DNA from: Polytrichum commune
Taxonomy: Eukaryota > Streptophyta > Polytrichopsida > Polytrichales > Polytrichaceae
Assembly (NCBI GenBank): GCA_950295325.1
Contig: OX485803.1
Location: 52,965,554-53,029,553, forward strand
DNA length: 64,000 nucleotides
Reading direction: 5' to 3'
Part shown: positions 48,531-60,357 of the stretch, one piece after another
How the letters are laid out: the number at the start of each line of letters is the position of its first letter
Position numbering within the stretch: the first letter of the stretch is position 1
Notes under the pieces: model-generated
What the model was told of the DNA's origin: nothing
Databases searched by the model: none
What the model saw: the letters and a program-made list of their open reading frames with translations, nothing else
Made by a program: the position numbers and the translations under genes

Positions 48531-49245
48531 CTCGGGGGGTGCACCTTTCATTAAAACCTAGAATCACGTGCGTTCACTGCATACTCTAAAAACCCCCTAT
48601 ATACAAGTTATTTTTTGTGAAATGAAGTAATACACATACAATTGCAACAATAAATATACAAGTGACAATATGTATACACAAAAAACATCCTTTCATATAT
48701 AGTCATTAACATAAGTATACAAATATACTTTTGAACAATAATCAACCCCTATAATATGTATAACAAAATATCCTAGCTTTCATCAGCACAGTCGTTGAAA
48801 AGTTTTTCATCTCCCGGATGTAACTCATAAACATTTGATTCACCAATATATGTCATTGTAGCCAATGCAATTATTGTCTCTAAGTCTACCATCAAATGAT
48901 CAGTAAGATCATATGTCCACTTGTTGTTAGCCCCTTTTTGATATCAACATAAACCAATCTCCACGTTTGATGGACGGTCCATCAAGTCAATTGGATCCCT
49001 ATACTCCACCTAACGATTACAAAACTTCCTCCGCATCCAATATGAAAACTTATGATATGTAGTATAATAACATTACCATACAAGTACAATTATTGTATAC
49101 TTTTTAAAGGCCTTCCATATATGTACGTAACTATAAATTATAACATGTATACCATATGTATACGTAATACGGCAAGGTCCAAATCAATACCCCTCCTGTG
49201 CACTCACGTATACTCGTACATGTTTAGTACAGTGCACCCCCCGAG
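48531..49245. mobile_element. hAT-like non-autonomous element with 8-bp TSD
   Basis: Perfect 14-bp terminal inverted repeat CTCGGGGGGTGCAC, flanked by the perfect 8-bp direct repeat AGGAAACT (48523-48530 and 49246-49253). An 8-bp target duplication is the hallmark of hAT (and P) transposons. The 715-bp body is AT-rich with no transposase frame. The TIR does not start with the CA common in hAT elements, so the superfamily call rests on the duplication length. Confidence 0.88.
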
Positions 49246-49253
49246 AGGAAACT

Positions 49254-49670
49254 AACATAATGTAGTTCATAAATTTTGGACATTGCAGTTTGTGTGATTA
49301 AGGTACGACTAATAAGTTTAGAAACGTGTCTAGCAATCATAGATATTTGATGGAATGTACATGACAAACTTCCCAAGGGCGGTGTATAAGCCCGGGGGGG
49401 GGGGGGGCAGTTAGCCTTATGTGTGTGCGTTAATTGAGTGTCCTTGGGGGCTTGTTATTTTCAGTTTTTGGAGTTTTGGACACCCTTGTATTACAATTAA
49501 CATGCATATTCAAGACCCTTTTATGACATATGGTTTTCCAAAGTCCTTGAATTTACACTACCCTATGTTGTTTGCAAGTAACCAAAGCCGAAGACGTTAG
49601 ACATTGCATCAAGAAGACAAACATTGTTCATAACATAGATAACATTGGGTATATACTAAGAAAAAAATTA
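49254..49670. other. Gene-free stretch with G14 run
   Basis: Only AT-rich non-coding sequence and a C3G14 run at 49391-49407 are seen. Confidence 0.4.
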
Positions 49671-49954
49671 CAGTAACCTCCCACTTAAGTACGCAACTTG
49701 AACATGCGCAGTTTGTGCGTACTTAGCTGGTAGGTGTGTACTTTAGGATTTAGGGTTTCCCAAATCGCGAGCGGTCGACCTCAAAGCCAAACGCAAAAAA
49801 ACTTCAAAACTTACACCAAATGACGATTCACGACATGTTCAACTAAGAAATCTTGAACCCTAATTTTTTTGCCAAAAAATGCGTACTTAACAGGGATGCG
49901 TACTTAACTGGGATGCGTACTTAAACGGGTGCGTACTTAAGCGGGAGGTTACTG
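49671..49954. mobile_element. Tc1/mariner-type MITE with TA target site
   Basis: Ends CAGTAACCTCCCACTTAAGT and its complement at the right are inverted over 25 bp with one mismatch, flanked by TA on both sides (49669-49670, 49955-49956). CAGT-type ends with TA duplication are typical of Tc1/mariner/pogo derivatives. The right sub-terminal part carries four tandem GCGTACTTAA words, each followed by a short G-rich spacer. 284 bp, no ORF. Confidence 0.88.
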
Positions 49955-49956
49955 TA

Positions 49957-52560
49957 CAAACGTCTTGCAACGAATATTACATGTATATGCATCACAACTT
50001 TACATCATTATGTTATCAATACTTGCCAACCCTAACTAGATGAATCAAAACAATGTAGACATGTTTACACCATTATTGAAGCGGGTAGGTATTTGTTCCT
50101 AAATGGCCAACTAGTTAATGCCTTGCATGTCCTTGACAACAAGAAATAGCAAGAAATCCTAAGAGCTCACAACAAGACACCACATGCTAAAACAAACCCC
50201 ACATACCATTACACAAACCTCTTGGCTTTGGACAATGTGAAACCCTGCCACTCCAACTACATTCACATCATCCACACTTCATCCACACTTTTGGACATAA
50301 ATCCATGTAATATGTCATCCACATCAATCATATTTTACATGCCATAGTCCTCCCTTTATATTGAAAAAGTTAACGGTCAACATTTTCATAGATCCCATGT
50401 TCTCTTGTATTTATTCAATGTTGTCCTACTAATACTTCAAAAATGATTATCACATTTAAAGCCTAAATTGCACACTATATTCTCACTCATGTAATTGTCA
50501 ATTTTTTCGCTAGTGAACCCAAGTGTTTACTATAATTATTGTATAATAGATGCATTAATCTTTTGCATCAACTTGATTTTGTAGTAGTATAATGTGGTTC
50601 ATGATAAATTTAATATACAATGTACAATAATTATCACAACATTTTTTGAAAATATGATGTTAATACAAAACTTTATTTATTTTTACATGATTTTTGCCTT
50701 TGGAAGTTTGTGATGTAAAGTGAGTGTAAGATTGTTGGCTTTGGTCTGTTTAGGCAATATATTGTGTTTCATAATTATTTGGATAATAATTAATGATCAT
50801 GGGAAGATCACAAGCTAAATACGTTTGTGAACCATGTGCGGTTGGGGGTTAATTAAAGATGGGATATTTATTTATTTAGTGACCACCCCAAGCTTGTCAA
50901 CATCTAAGTTTGATGAATTTAAGTCAACTGAGGCAACTTCTCATCCAATCCAAAGACTTTCATTGAACCTTATATAAATAGTTTTTCCTCTAAATATAAA
51001 AACTTGACTTTATTTATAAAATCAAATACTACTATATTCTACACCTACCCTATTGTAGATATAATATTGTATGGGTCATTTCATCCAAGCTATACTAATT
51101 CCATAATTTTATTTTTACTCTCTTGAATTGAAAGTACCCTATTTTGACATTGACCTCCCCATGATAATGATACAATTTATGTTATAAGTACTATATATAT
51201 ATATATATGAGATAGCAAATAACTTTGGATCATTTATTTAGAACCTCTACTTATTTACCTAAATGTGTTTAATGTATCGCTATTATTTCATCAAGCAAGG
51301 AAAAATGATGCTCACCATCAAAGCGTATGTTCATGAACCTCGTTTTAGTTGCTTCCAATGATGATATCTCTCTCAAAATCTTGTTCAATTCCCTCACACG
51401 GACACCCATCTTGTAGAGACTCTTAGCTTTTCTCCATAGACACCAAGATAACTTCTTGCCTTTTAGCCATTCGGACACAATGACCATTCAAATATGTGTT
51501 GCTCTTTAAATATGTTGTTACTTTCTTTTTTTCATTCAATTTTTGGACCTAGGAAGTGAGAGCATGCTCTTGGGTCGCATTCTCAAGACCTTTTAAATAT
51601 AATCTTACCCATTACTTGAAGTGAATGAATGAAAACATAGTAAGTGGCAAGATTCAAGTGTAACTAGGGTCTTGTCTAAAGGATTGCGTAAGGCAACATC
51701 CTAGCTTACGCATGAAACAAATTTCTAAGCATATTTGGACAAACCACTCGTCCAAAGGAGATAAGGGATGTGCATGTGTGGGGATCAAAACATCAAACAA
51801 CAGTAACAACAAAATAAACAACACAATAACCACAACTTTGAATGTTTCTATTCTATGTTCTCCAACCACCATGTTTGTATGGTTATGCGATCTAGTGTAC
51901 GTCATATTGACAGTTGAAATTGTCCATAACTCGTGCATAACTCCAAAAATATATTTAAATCCAAGTTAAGATAACTTGCGCATGGTAGGATATTGTCTGA
52001 AGAACTTTTTTGAGAAGCGTTTTCAAATGTGTCCCATGGTTCACCGAATGATACAATTAGGTTAGTTTTTTTCCTGCAACTACATATGTAAATCGCATTA
52101 GATCAAGCGGCATGGATGAGTCACAAGTGAATGTTATTTGGGCAGGCATGGTGACACCTCACCTAATCGGCACTCATGATAATGATCCAATTTTTGTTAT
52201 AAGTACTACATACACACACACACACACACTCAACAATGAAAGTGATGGATTTAGCAAACACCTACCTTAGATGTCGCTTATCGATAAGTGTAAGGTGAGC
52301 TATATTAATGGATTGTATCTAATATTTAAGTAAGATTGAACTAAGTCTAAGTCTATAATTTCAACATGTTGAATTCTTTCATAGGATCCTCATATAAAAC
52401 ATGCATAGTTGATTATAATGATATTAAACCATTTATTTTTATTTTATTTTCACTATATAACATTTAATTATTTAGATTTAGGATAAAAATATATTTAAAT
52501 CGTATTTAAATAACATAATATTTAAGTACGCACAGAAGATTCACATACCTCTTGTAGTAA
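49957..52560. other. AT-rich gene-free stretch with duplicated segment
   Basis: About 51158-51240 and 52166-52250 are direct copies (ATGATAATGATMCAATTT then GTTATAAGTACTA), the first carrying an AT microsatellite and the second a CA microsatellite at the same point. The segment 51760-52060 is an inverted copy of part of 39070-39310. No recognisable coding exon. Confidence 0.55.
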
Positions 52561-54300
52561 GTTTTTGCTATGTCTCAAAACAACAAAACCCAGGGAACGA
52601 TGTCTCCAGGAAGACTGAGACAGTGTCTATAAGGATTAATGTCACATTGGATTAAGGTTCTTAATAACATTTTAGGGTCTTTCTTCCTTCATCCTTTCAT
52701 TATTCCACTTATTCTCCACTCTTATGGTTCCTTTGTGCTTTCTCAGTCGTGAGTGATTCCGTCCTATCTTCAGGGAATTTTCTATCACTCTATGTCTTGA
52801 CCTATTTCAGTCGTGAAGCTCAAAAGCTTGGCAAGTTGTCCTTGGCAATTGGTCGGGACCGTAGTCCGGGGTAATGTCTTTTTGCATGCCACATCGTCTT
52901 TCACAACAAGAATTGAACTTTTGCAATAATCTCAAATTAATCCTTTTTAGTTTAACTTACAGTCTTTCGGCCATTCTTCTCAAAACTGTAACCATCCTCC
53001 TCATCTCTCACTTATCTGGTAACTCATCGCCACAAACAACACAAGATCATACATAATCAATGTATCAACAATTCAGGCGATATTCCTTGATTAATACTTA
53101 AGTTCATTTTAAGCTTAAAAGGATGCACCTTCGGTAATGTCTTTCACTAAGTAACAACTTCTCTCTCATGAGAGGGTAATGTCTTTTTGCAGCACATAGC
53201 CTGCTACTAAGTATGTCTTCGTCCTTACAGTCCTACATCGGTTTCACGCCAGGTAATGTCTTGTAGCCATGCCTAAGCTATCTTCTGGTACACTTGCCCC
53301 TCAAGAGCCTTTCTCTCTCTCAGGGGGGACACCTGTAAAGGCTATGGTCTAGCCAGTCTTCTCCTCCTCCGACTCAACCTCTCTCAACGGCCATGAAGAC
53401 TATTGCTCTCCTTCTCCTGTTAATTGCCTCTCTGGTTACATGTAGGCGATAGCCAAATAACACCGGCGATTGCCTTTCTTGGACTTCCTGCCTTCTCTGT
53501 CTCCTCTCCTTCTCTCTCCCTCTTGACTCCTCTCGATGCTGGCTATGGCCTTTATCTTGTCTCTCCCCTTACTGGTCTCTTCCAAGACTCTACCACTCAC
53601 TCGCCTACTTGCCGATGCTCTCAGTCACTTCCTACGGCCATTGGCCCTGCTTTCACTCACTGTCTATAGCCCTTTTTGCTCTCACTTCAGACTTCAAAAT
53701 GCCTCTTTCTTGACTATGGCCACATTCAGACTTAGGCCACTCTTCCTGTCACAACCTTTCTTTCTAAGTTTCCTCGCCCTCTTGGTGTGTGATAAATCAA
53801 TTCAAGACTCAAGACTATTGCCAAAAATCAGATAAACACTTCTTTATTCATCAACAACTTCCATACCACAACAACTTCCACTTCAAAGACAATTGCACTT
53901 CCAAGACAATTTACTCATTCTGTCCTAGATCAAAGTTTACTGAGAGTCTGAATCACTCAACTCTCCATATTGTGTCTATTACTGCCAGCCTCTCGCTCGG
54001 CATTGTCTATTGCTAACTTGTTCGGCCTCAATCACTGAGTGCTCGAATGCTCCTAAACTGCCTAACTGCTCCTACCTGAGACTATGTCTGATACTACGAT
54101 GGAAATAGCCTACTTCGGCAATGGCCAACCTCCTCCTTATCAGCGGGGGAGGAGAAGTTAGTTACAACTGTCTGCAAAATGGCTATTGCCCACTGTTCAC
54201 ACTGGCTAATTGCCCCTAAGTGACTATTGCTGCTAATAATCACTAAGTTAGTGGGTTGGGCTTCGAAGCCAGGCGATTGCCAAAAAATTGAGCTTACACC
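52561..54300. other. CT-rich gene-free region with recurring GGTAATGTCTT word
   Basis: GGTAATGTCTT occurs four times within ~390 bp (about 52870, 53133, 53177, 53250). The rest is pyrimidine-rich on the plus strand with frequent CTATTGCC/CTATGGCC words. It differs from its AT-rich surroundings and may be part of a retroelement LTR or an old mobile element, but neither ends nor coding domains are visible. Confidence 0.4.
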
Positions 54301-54733
54301 TCCCACAAAACATGTATATTACAAGTGTATTGATGGATCTGATAATAGAATCAATGCAACCAAAAAGTCCACATTTTTAAAATATGTCCAAATTTACCTA
54401 AATATATGTTATGTCTTTCAAACACATGTTGTGAAGAAGACAAAAGTACTTGAAAATGTGCTCACTAGTACGATACACATGGGCATACCAACGTGCGATT
54501 AACAACAAAATCGACCATTGTGAACCATGAATGTTCGGTAGTTAATTGACGAAGATAAAGCCTAAGCCAACTTACCAAGTACATCCAAAAGGTACAAATT
54601 GGATAAGGTACATGCCTTTAAACGGACACTTGTTGTAAAGTGGTCAAAAGCTTTTAATGGGCTTATGGGCTCATTCAATCTCTTTGCATGAATACGGTAG
54701 ACTTTGATTAGCAAATAAGTGGTGGAGGAACCC

Positions 54734-55081
54734 TAACATTACCCAACCCAATACTCTTAACTCCGGCGCGGAGTTCGATGCGGCTCCGGGGAGGTTCGGA
54801 TGCCAGCTCCGGTGGGTCCATTTTTCTGGCCCTCCCCGTTTTGGCTCCTTGATGACTTTTTTTGGTTTTTTTTTGCTAAATTTGGGTTCTACGGCCCCAA
54901 ATTACTCTAGGAGGCCCCTTATGAGATCAAGTAAGGCCCCACCCAATCAAAAAAATAGGGGGCAATTTTTGCCCCAACCCACCCGAACCCACCGGAGCTG
55001 GCATCCGAACCCTCCCGGAGCCGCATCGGAGCCGCATCGAACTCCGCGCCGGAGTTAAGAGTATTGGGTTGGGTAATGTTA
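54734..55081. mobile_element. Long near-perfect palindrome (foldback element)
   Basis: Left arm 54734-54819 and right arm about 54986-55081 are inverted copies: TAACATTACCCAACCCAATA, then CTCTTAACTCCGGCGCGGAG and TTCGATGCGGCTCC. The right arm has an extra 11-bp copy of GATGCGGCTCC; otherwise few mismatches are seen over ~85 bp. The loop is ~165 bp. G+C of the arms is well above the surroundings. Confidence 0.9.
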
Positions 55082-55529
55082 TCCGTGGAGGAATTTCAAA
55101 AAGGTTCTTTCTATAAGTCGACAAAGTAAATTGGAATACACTAGTCATGGTGACGCTTACTAAATACATTCGAATCTTTAACTACTCCCTATGTTTTCAT
55201 TCCTTCATTTATAGTTGTGGGCAACGATAACCTTATTGTCGTATCAAAAGTGACCTCGTGGATCAAGGGTTGTGATATTTACAAGATCACTTGCTCATTT
55301 ATCACAAACATGTAACTTATCTCGTAAATAACATGACCCTTCATCCACGAGGATGTGTCTACAAGTTCGGCTTATTTGTTTGTGAGAAATGAGCAAGATC
55401 TGAAAGAACTATCATCACTCGTTTCTTGAACCTTTGATGTTATGTAGCTGGGTATGGTAAACAATGTGTGCACATGCAAGATTATCCCCAATGTTTTTTT
55501 TAATGTTGATTCCTCATTATTAGCATGGC

Positions 55530-55835
55530 CTTACCATGTTCAGTGTAAATCTTGTATTTGATTTCCATTTCTAACTGCACTTAGTATTTTACTTAATATC
55601 AACACTAATTGGTAAATGCCTTTGTAGTGTCACTAATACTAAACGTAAACCTAACATTATTTATCATTCCTTGTAAAAGAAAAAAGTCGGGTATTATAGA
55701 TTAACAATGTTGCAATAACTGCCACTTACTAAGTGATTCGTCAATCAAATTTCAATCATCCGTGACAATATTCAATTGTGTAAATGTAAGGAGGCAAAAA
55801 TACCAACTTTGATTCAATAATTGGCACGGAGCACG
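55530..55835. mobile_element. Truncated F2 element, inverted
   Basis: The plus strand shows the complement of F2 interior phrases (ACATTATTTATCATTCCTTG, AATGTTGCAATAACTGCCAC, TTTCAATCATCCGTGACAAT). Terminal repeats are not intact. Confidence 0.6.
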
Positions 55836-55941
55836 TAGGGTTTTGGGCAATGGATGAAGTAAAAGTTATGTGGGAAGACAGTATTTGGAAACTTATTCAT
55901 GAGAAGTGTTATTATAAAACATGACATATGTATTATGGACC

Positions 55942-56308
55942 GCACCACGGGCCTTGGCTTGGTGGTTAGGGCTCATGGCCCCCAATGAGGAGATTGTGGG
56001 TTCTATTCTCCATGTTGGCGTGGTGCTCACCACCTTAGTCCACCCAACTATGGTGGGGGGGTCCTTGGACCTTGTTGTATGGGTACCTCAAAGCCCTTTG
56101 GGGGGATACCATGTCCGGTATCTTCAAGGCACTAGTGGCTAGCTAGGAACTAGTATAGTGTGTCACTATAGTGTCCATCCTCGAAAGGGGAGAGTAGTAT
56201 TGTCCCAATGTCCCCTTGTCCAGTGGGCATCGGGTCATTGGCATTACGAACGGATACTTTATTCACGCCGGCCCCTTAAAAAGGACCGGAGTTTCTATCT
56301 TTCTATCT
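55942..56308 (+). mobile_element. tRNA-derived SINE with 11-bp target-site duplication
   Basis: A box TGGCTTGGTGG (55955-55965) and B box GGTTCTATTC (55999-56008) have the spacing of an RNA polymerase III internal promoter. The element ends in a TTTCTATCTTTCTATCT tail. The 11-bp sequence TATTATGGACC flanks it perfectly (55931-55941 and 56309-56319). Length 367 bp, no ORF. Mobilised in trans by a LINE by analogy with known SINEs. The perfect duplication suggests a fairly recent insertion. Confidence 0.92.
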
Positions 56309-56442
56309 TATTATGGACCAAATGAGTAATAAAAATAGCTTCTTTTGATAGTTAGCCGATCTTGTGGGAAGGTCTTCCAACGGGTTTGTGTTTATAGAAG
56401 GAACCGTGCTCAAGATTGGTAGGCATGCGAAGGGAAAAGTTA

Positions 56443-56909
56443 GGGCCACTTCACACACGAGACTAAGAGCCCATGACCATTACACTTCAAGCACTCTCAT
56501 TGGTGAAAAAGGCAGAGCCGGTCCAAGTTCGCTTCAAACTACGCTTGAGGGACCAACGGAGTATGTGAATGCAAGATGGATGTAAAGTCTACATGGATTC
56601 CTACATGGCATCAAACGACTCATGTTTCATGGTTACTTGGCCTATCTTCAAAAACCACCTCTTGGAGGTAGGCCTAGCACAAAACCGGGAGACCATGGCA
56701 CTCCGAACATTCACAACCATTGATTTATTTTATTTTATCATGTGTAAGGACCCACATGAATAGAAATTCATTAATTTGGTTGAGGGCCCAGTCACATATG
56801 ACTTCACACTACATGATTTTGGAGGTGTCTTGGGAGGGCCTTTGGACACTTTCTTTTGGGTTCTCACATTTTCATGGTCATTGCTCTTGGCTTGTGTGTG
56901 AAGTGGCCC
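56443..56909. mobile_element. Harbinger-like MITE with TTA TSD
   Basis: Ends GGGCCACTTCACACACGAG and CTTGTGTGTGAAGTGGCCC are inverted with about one mismatch and are flanked by TTA (56440-56442 and 56910-56912). A 3-bp TTA duplication is characteristic of PIF/Harbinger. 467 bp, reverse orientation relative to 41066-41567. No transposase frame. Confidence 0.9.
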
Positions 56910-57443
56910 TTAACCCCTCAAGGCCGAAGCCAAAACGCCTCAAAATCGCCTAGAACAATTAAATCCAACTCAAAAGCTCCTAAAAGCAAATTGACACCTC
57001 GTATGGTAGATATGATCTTACGAATATTATAAGATTTGTAGGGTTAGAATTGCTCACACAATTTGCAGTCATTCATGCATTCAAAATCAAAGTTTTTAAT
57101 TTAAAAGTCTATGTTGGTATGGTGGGCATCGGTGACTGCTTCGGACAAACCTGTCCGCCTTGGCCTTTAGGATTGGAAAGGGTGGAAAGTCACTTGTGGT
57201 GAAAGTTATGAAACTTAAGAAAGGGTTAGGTTAATGATAGGGTTGTAAAGGGCTACCTATTTCATCTTTGCATGTGCCAGAATGTAGTTTCCACATGGGA
57301 TACTAGTGGCTCGTGGTGAATGTGAGCATGGAACATGGTCGATTGTGAGGGAGCCTTCTTTTTTGTGCCAGAATAGAGAGCCTTCTACAATAGTCATTAT
57401 CAACTAGTAGGCATGAAATTGCCACAAAACTTGCCAAAATCCA

Positions 57444-57945
57444 CTGCACCGTTTATGGTATTTAGTGTCACGTACATTGTTGGCGATGGTCTAAACTAGA
57501 TGCCTAGAGGTCTAGTAGTGTCAGAACTGCTATTTAACAATTGTTAACATGACACTTTTTTTTTACATAAGTAACTTATTGAGGTGCACAACTATTTACA
57601 TTGTGATATTTAGTGTAGCACATTGGATTGCTTGAGATGATAGTTTTACGTTTTAGTATGCAGGAAGAAGGTATTATTGAGCATAGTAATGTCAAGTGTC
57701 ATGGTTTTCCATTTATGGTCAAATTGTCGATAATTTTGCAACCTAAGCAAAGACCTTGTAATATTGTTGAGCATACTAATCCCAAGATATTAGTAGAAAT
57801 AATGCATATTAGAAACATTCAAAATGTTGACATAAGATGACACTAATGGTCAAGTTGTTGGCCATTAGTGGAACCTAGCATGCGTCTCATAATAGTGTAA
57901 GTGACCTTGTTACGTACGTGACATCAAATACCATAAATGGTACAC
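57444..57945. mobile_element. MITE, family F1, long copy
   Basis: Left end CTGCACCGTTTATGGTATTT then AGTGTCACGTACATTG; right end GTACGTGACATCAAATACCA then TAAATGGTACAC. Full-length match to 20104-20563. About 500 bp, no ORF. Confidence 0.75.
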
Positions 57946-59342
57946 ACATCCTATGGAGTGGGTTCCTACTAAGGTCCAAGATTGAAGAAACTTTAAAATT
58001 GAGTGAACCTCTTTCTCGAGAGCAAAGGTTTGAACCCAAAGAGTGTATACTAGGGTCCAAGTCCAAGACATGAACAAATTAGAGTGTCGCTAATGTGGCA
58101 TTACTTGTGCACCAAATCTTAGTAGTTTTTTTTCATGAGTACGGCTAGGCTAAGAAACCAATCTTCGAGCTTAGATCGGATCTTGAGTTTGAAAGTAAGA
58201 TGGGTTTACATTAGGGTCCGACTTTTAGAGTTTAGGGTCCAAAACCACCCTTATCGAACCTTATTACTTCTCGTGGTTTGACTCGTGGTTGGTTAGTCAA
58301 ACCACAAGAAGTATTTTTGTGAGTTGGGATTGCCGAGAATCGGCATATGAAAGTATGCCGAATTACAATCACTTCACTTTCTCATACCTCGGACCCAAAC
58401 CCTAATGTACACTCCTCGGGTCCGAAACTTTCCTCTCGACCAACACGAACAATCAATCTTGGACCCTAGCCTAAACTCACCCTAAGAAGGGTGTCGAACC
58501 CCAAGTTTCCTAGACCGAGATCCTCACAAACCATACTCGTTTACAACCCACACAAGTGAATGCCATGTGCTAATACTATGACATAGGCCAAACGACTCAT
58601 TAAAACATCGCGAGAGCTAACGTCCACGTCGGATCGACACACGGTCTTCACCAATGCGGACGCGACACGTGGTAATTTCCCTTTTCTTTTCCTCCTTTCC
58701 TTTCAACGAGCGATTGTTTGGTGTTGCACCCAATAGCACCCTACGTACGGTAGCTTCTTCTTATGATGAACCAATCTTTGCGGGAAGCGCAATGAATGTC
58801 GGTTTGGGAAAGAAAAGGGCACCATAAGTACGCGGGCATCGGTGGTGGAAGAAGTAGTGTTAGTAGTATAGTAGGCCTGCGGAGGGATAAAAGGGTGATA
58901 GAGCGAGAGAGTAAGGGCACTTGTGGTGGAGTTATGGAAGGCGAGCAAAAGGGGTGAGTCAGGGGCTGATGATAGAAATCATTATCTAATAGTGGGGCAT
59001 GCATGCCAGTTCCCCTTCCCTTCATGGAATGGTGTGCGACGTTAAAGAACAAGCCCACAACAAAGGGCCCGGCCATTCAATTCCTTGCATGCCAAGATCG
59101 GCCACCTTAATAACTGAACGCAAGCTGTTTCGTCCCCACTCAATCATTTCGAGCCCAGCCTCGACTGCGGTGTTTTAAAACCTTAAAGGCCCGTAAGGGG
59201 GAAGGGTTTGGGGAGGGGGGGGGGGGGGTGCTTTCTTACGACGTCGATATTGTACGTATGACCCTCCAACAAGTATCGAGATACTAAGGTTTGTGTGATG
59301 TAGTTGCATTGAATCCGTATCTTTAGCACAGCCAATGACAAA
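57946..59342. other. Gene-free stretch
   Basis: No recognisable gene. Around 58260-58320 there is a small inverted repeat of a CTTCTCGTGGTTTGACT-like word, and a G14 run lies at 59215-59228. Confidence 0.4.
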
Positions 59343-60357
59343 GGGCCACTTCGCACACGAGCCAAGAGCCGTGAGCATGAAAGTGTGAGAGCCCAAAAGA
59401 ACGTGCCCGAAATCCGTCCTCGGGGCCACTTCACACACGAGACTGAGAGCCCATGACCATTACACTTCAAGCACTCTCATTGGTGGAAAAGGCGCAGCCG
59501 GTCCAAGTTTGTGGCTTCATGCTACGCTTGAGGGACCAACGGAGTATGTGAATGCAAGATGGATGTACAGTCTACATGGATTCATTCCTACGTGGCATCC
59601 AATGGATCTTGTTGCATGGTGACTTGGACTATTTTCGAAAAGCACTTCTTGGAGGTAGGTTTAACGCAAAATTGGGAGACCATGGCACTCTGATCGCCCA
59701 TAACCGTTGATTTATACTATTTTATCGTGTGTGAGGATCCGCATGAATAGAGATTCATCGAAATAGCATTTGGTTCAAGGCCCGGTCACATACGACTTCG
59801 CACCGCACTACACTCGAGGGTCCATGACCACACTACATGATTTTGGAGGTGTGTTGGGATGGCCTTTGGACACTTTCTTTTGGGCTCTCACAATTTCATG
59901 GTCACGGCTCTTGGCTCGTGTGTGAAGTGGCCCTCAAACACCTCCAAAACAATGTAGTGTGGTCACGGATCCTCGAGTGTTGTGTGAAGTCATATGTGAC
60001 TGGGCCCTCAACCAAATGCTATCTCAATGATTCTATTCATGCAGGTCCTCACATGTGATAAGATAGAATAAATGAACGGTTGTGAGTATTCGGAGTACCA
60101 TTGTCTCCGGGTTTTGTGTTAGGCCTACCTCCAAAAGGTGGTTTTTGAAAACAATCCAAGTGATCATGAAACATGATCCATTTGATGCCATGTAGGTAGG
60201 AATCCATGAGAACTTTACATCCATCTTGCACTCACATACTCCGTTGATCCCTCAAGCGTAGTGTGAAGCGAACTTGGACCGGCTCCGCCTTTTCCACCAA
60301 TGAGAGTGCTTGAAGTGTAATGGTCATGGGCTCTCAGTCTTGTGTGTGAAGTGGGCC
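59343..60357. mobile_element. Harbinger-like MITE interrupted by a second copy of the same family
   Basis: The outer element begins GGGCCACTTCGCACACGAGC at 59343 and runs to CGTCCTCG at ~59422. It resumes at ~59934 with CAAACACCTCCAAAACAATG and ends GTGTGTGAAGTGGGCC at ~60357. Joined, the two pieces follow the layout of the uninterrupted copy at 41066-41567 (there CGTCCTAACACACCTCC). The insertion is listed separately. Confidence 0.85.
59423..59933. mobile_element. Inner Harbinger-like MITE copy (nested insertion)
   Basis: A complete element with ends GGGCCACTTCACACACGAG and CTCGTGTGTGAAGTGGCCC, orientation like 56443-56909, sitting inside the outer copy. Flanking trinucleotides TCG (left) and TCA (right) look like a 3-bp duplication with one later change. 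511 bp. Confidence 0.88.

Noticed and set aside
55942-56012. A and B boxes considered as a genuine tRNA gene
   Set aside because: The acceptor stem does not pair, the T arm is imperfect, and the unit is flanked by a target duplication with a SINE-type tail.
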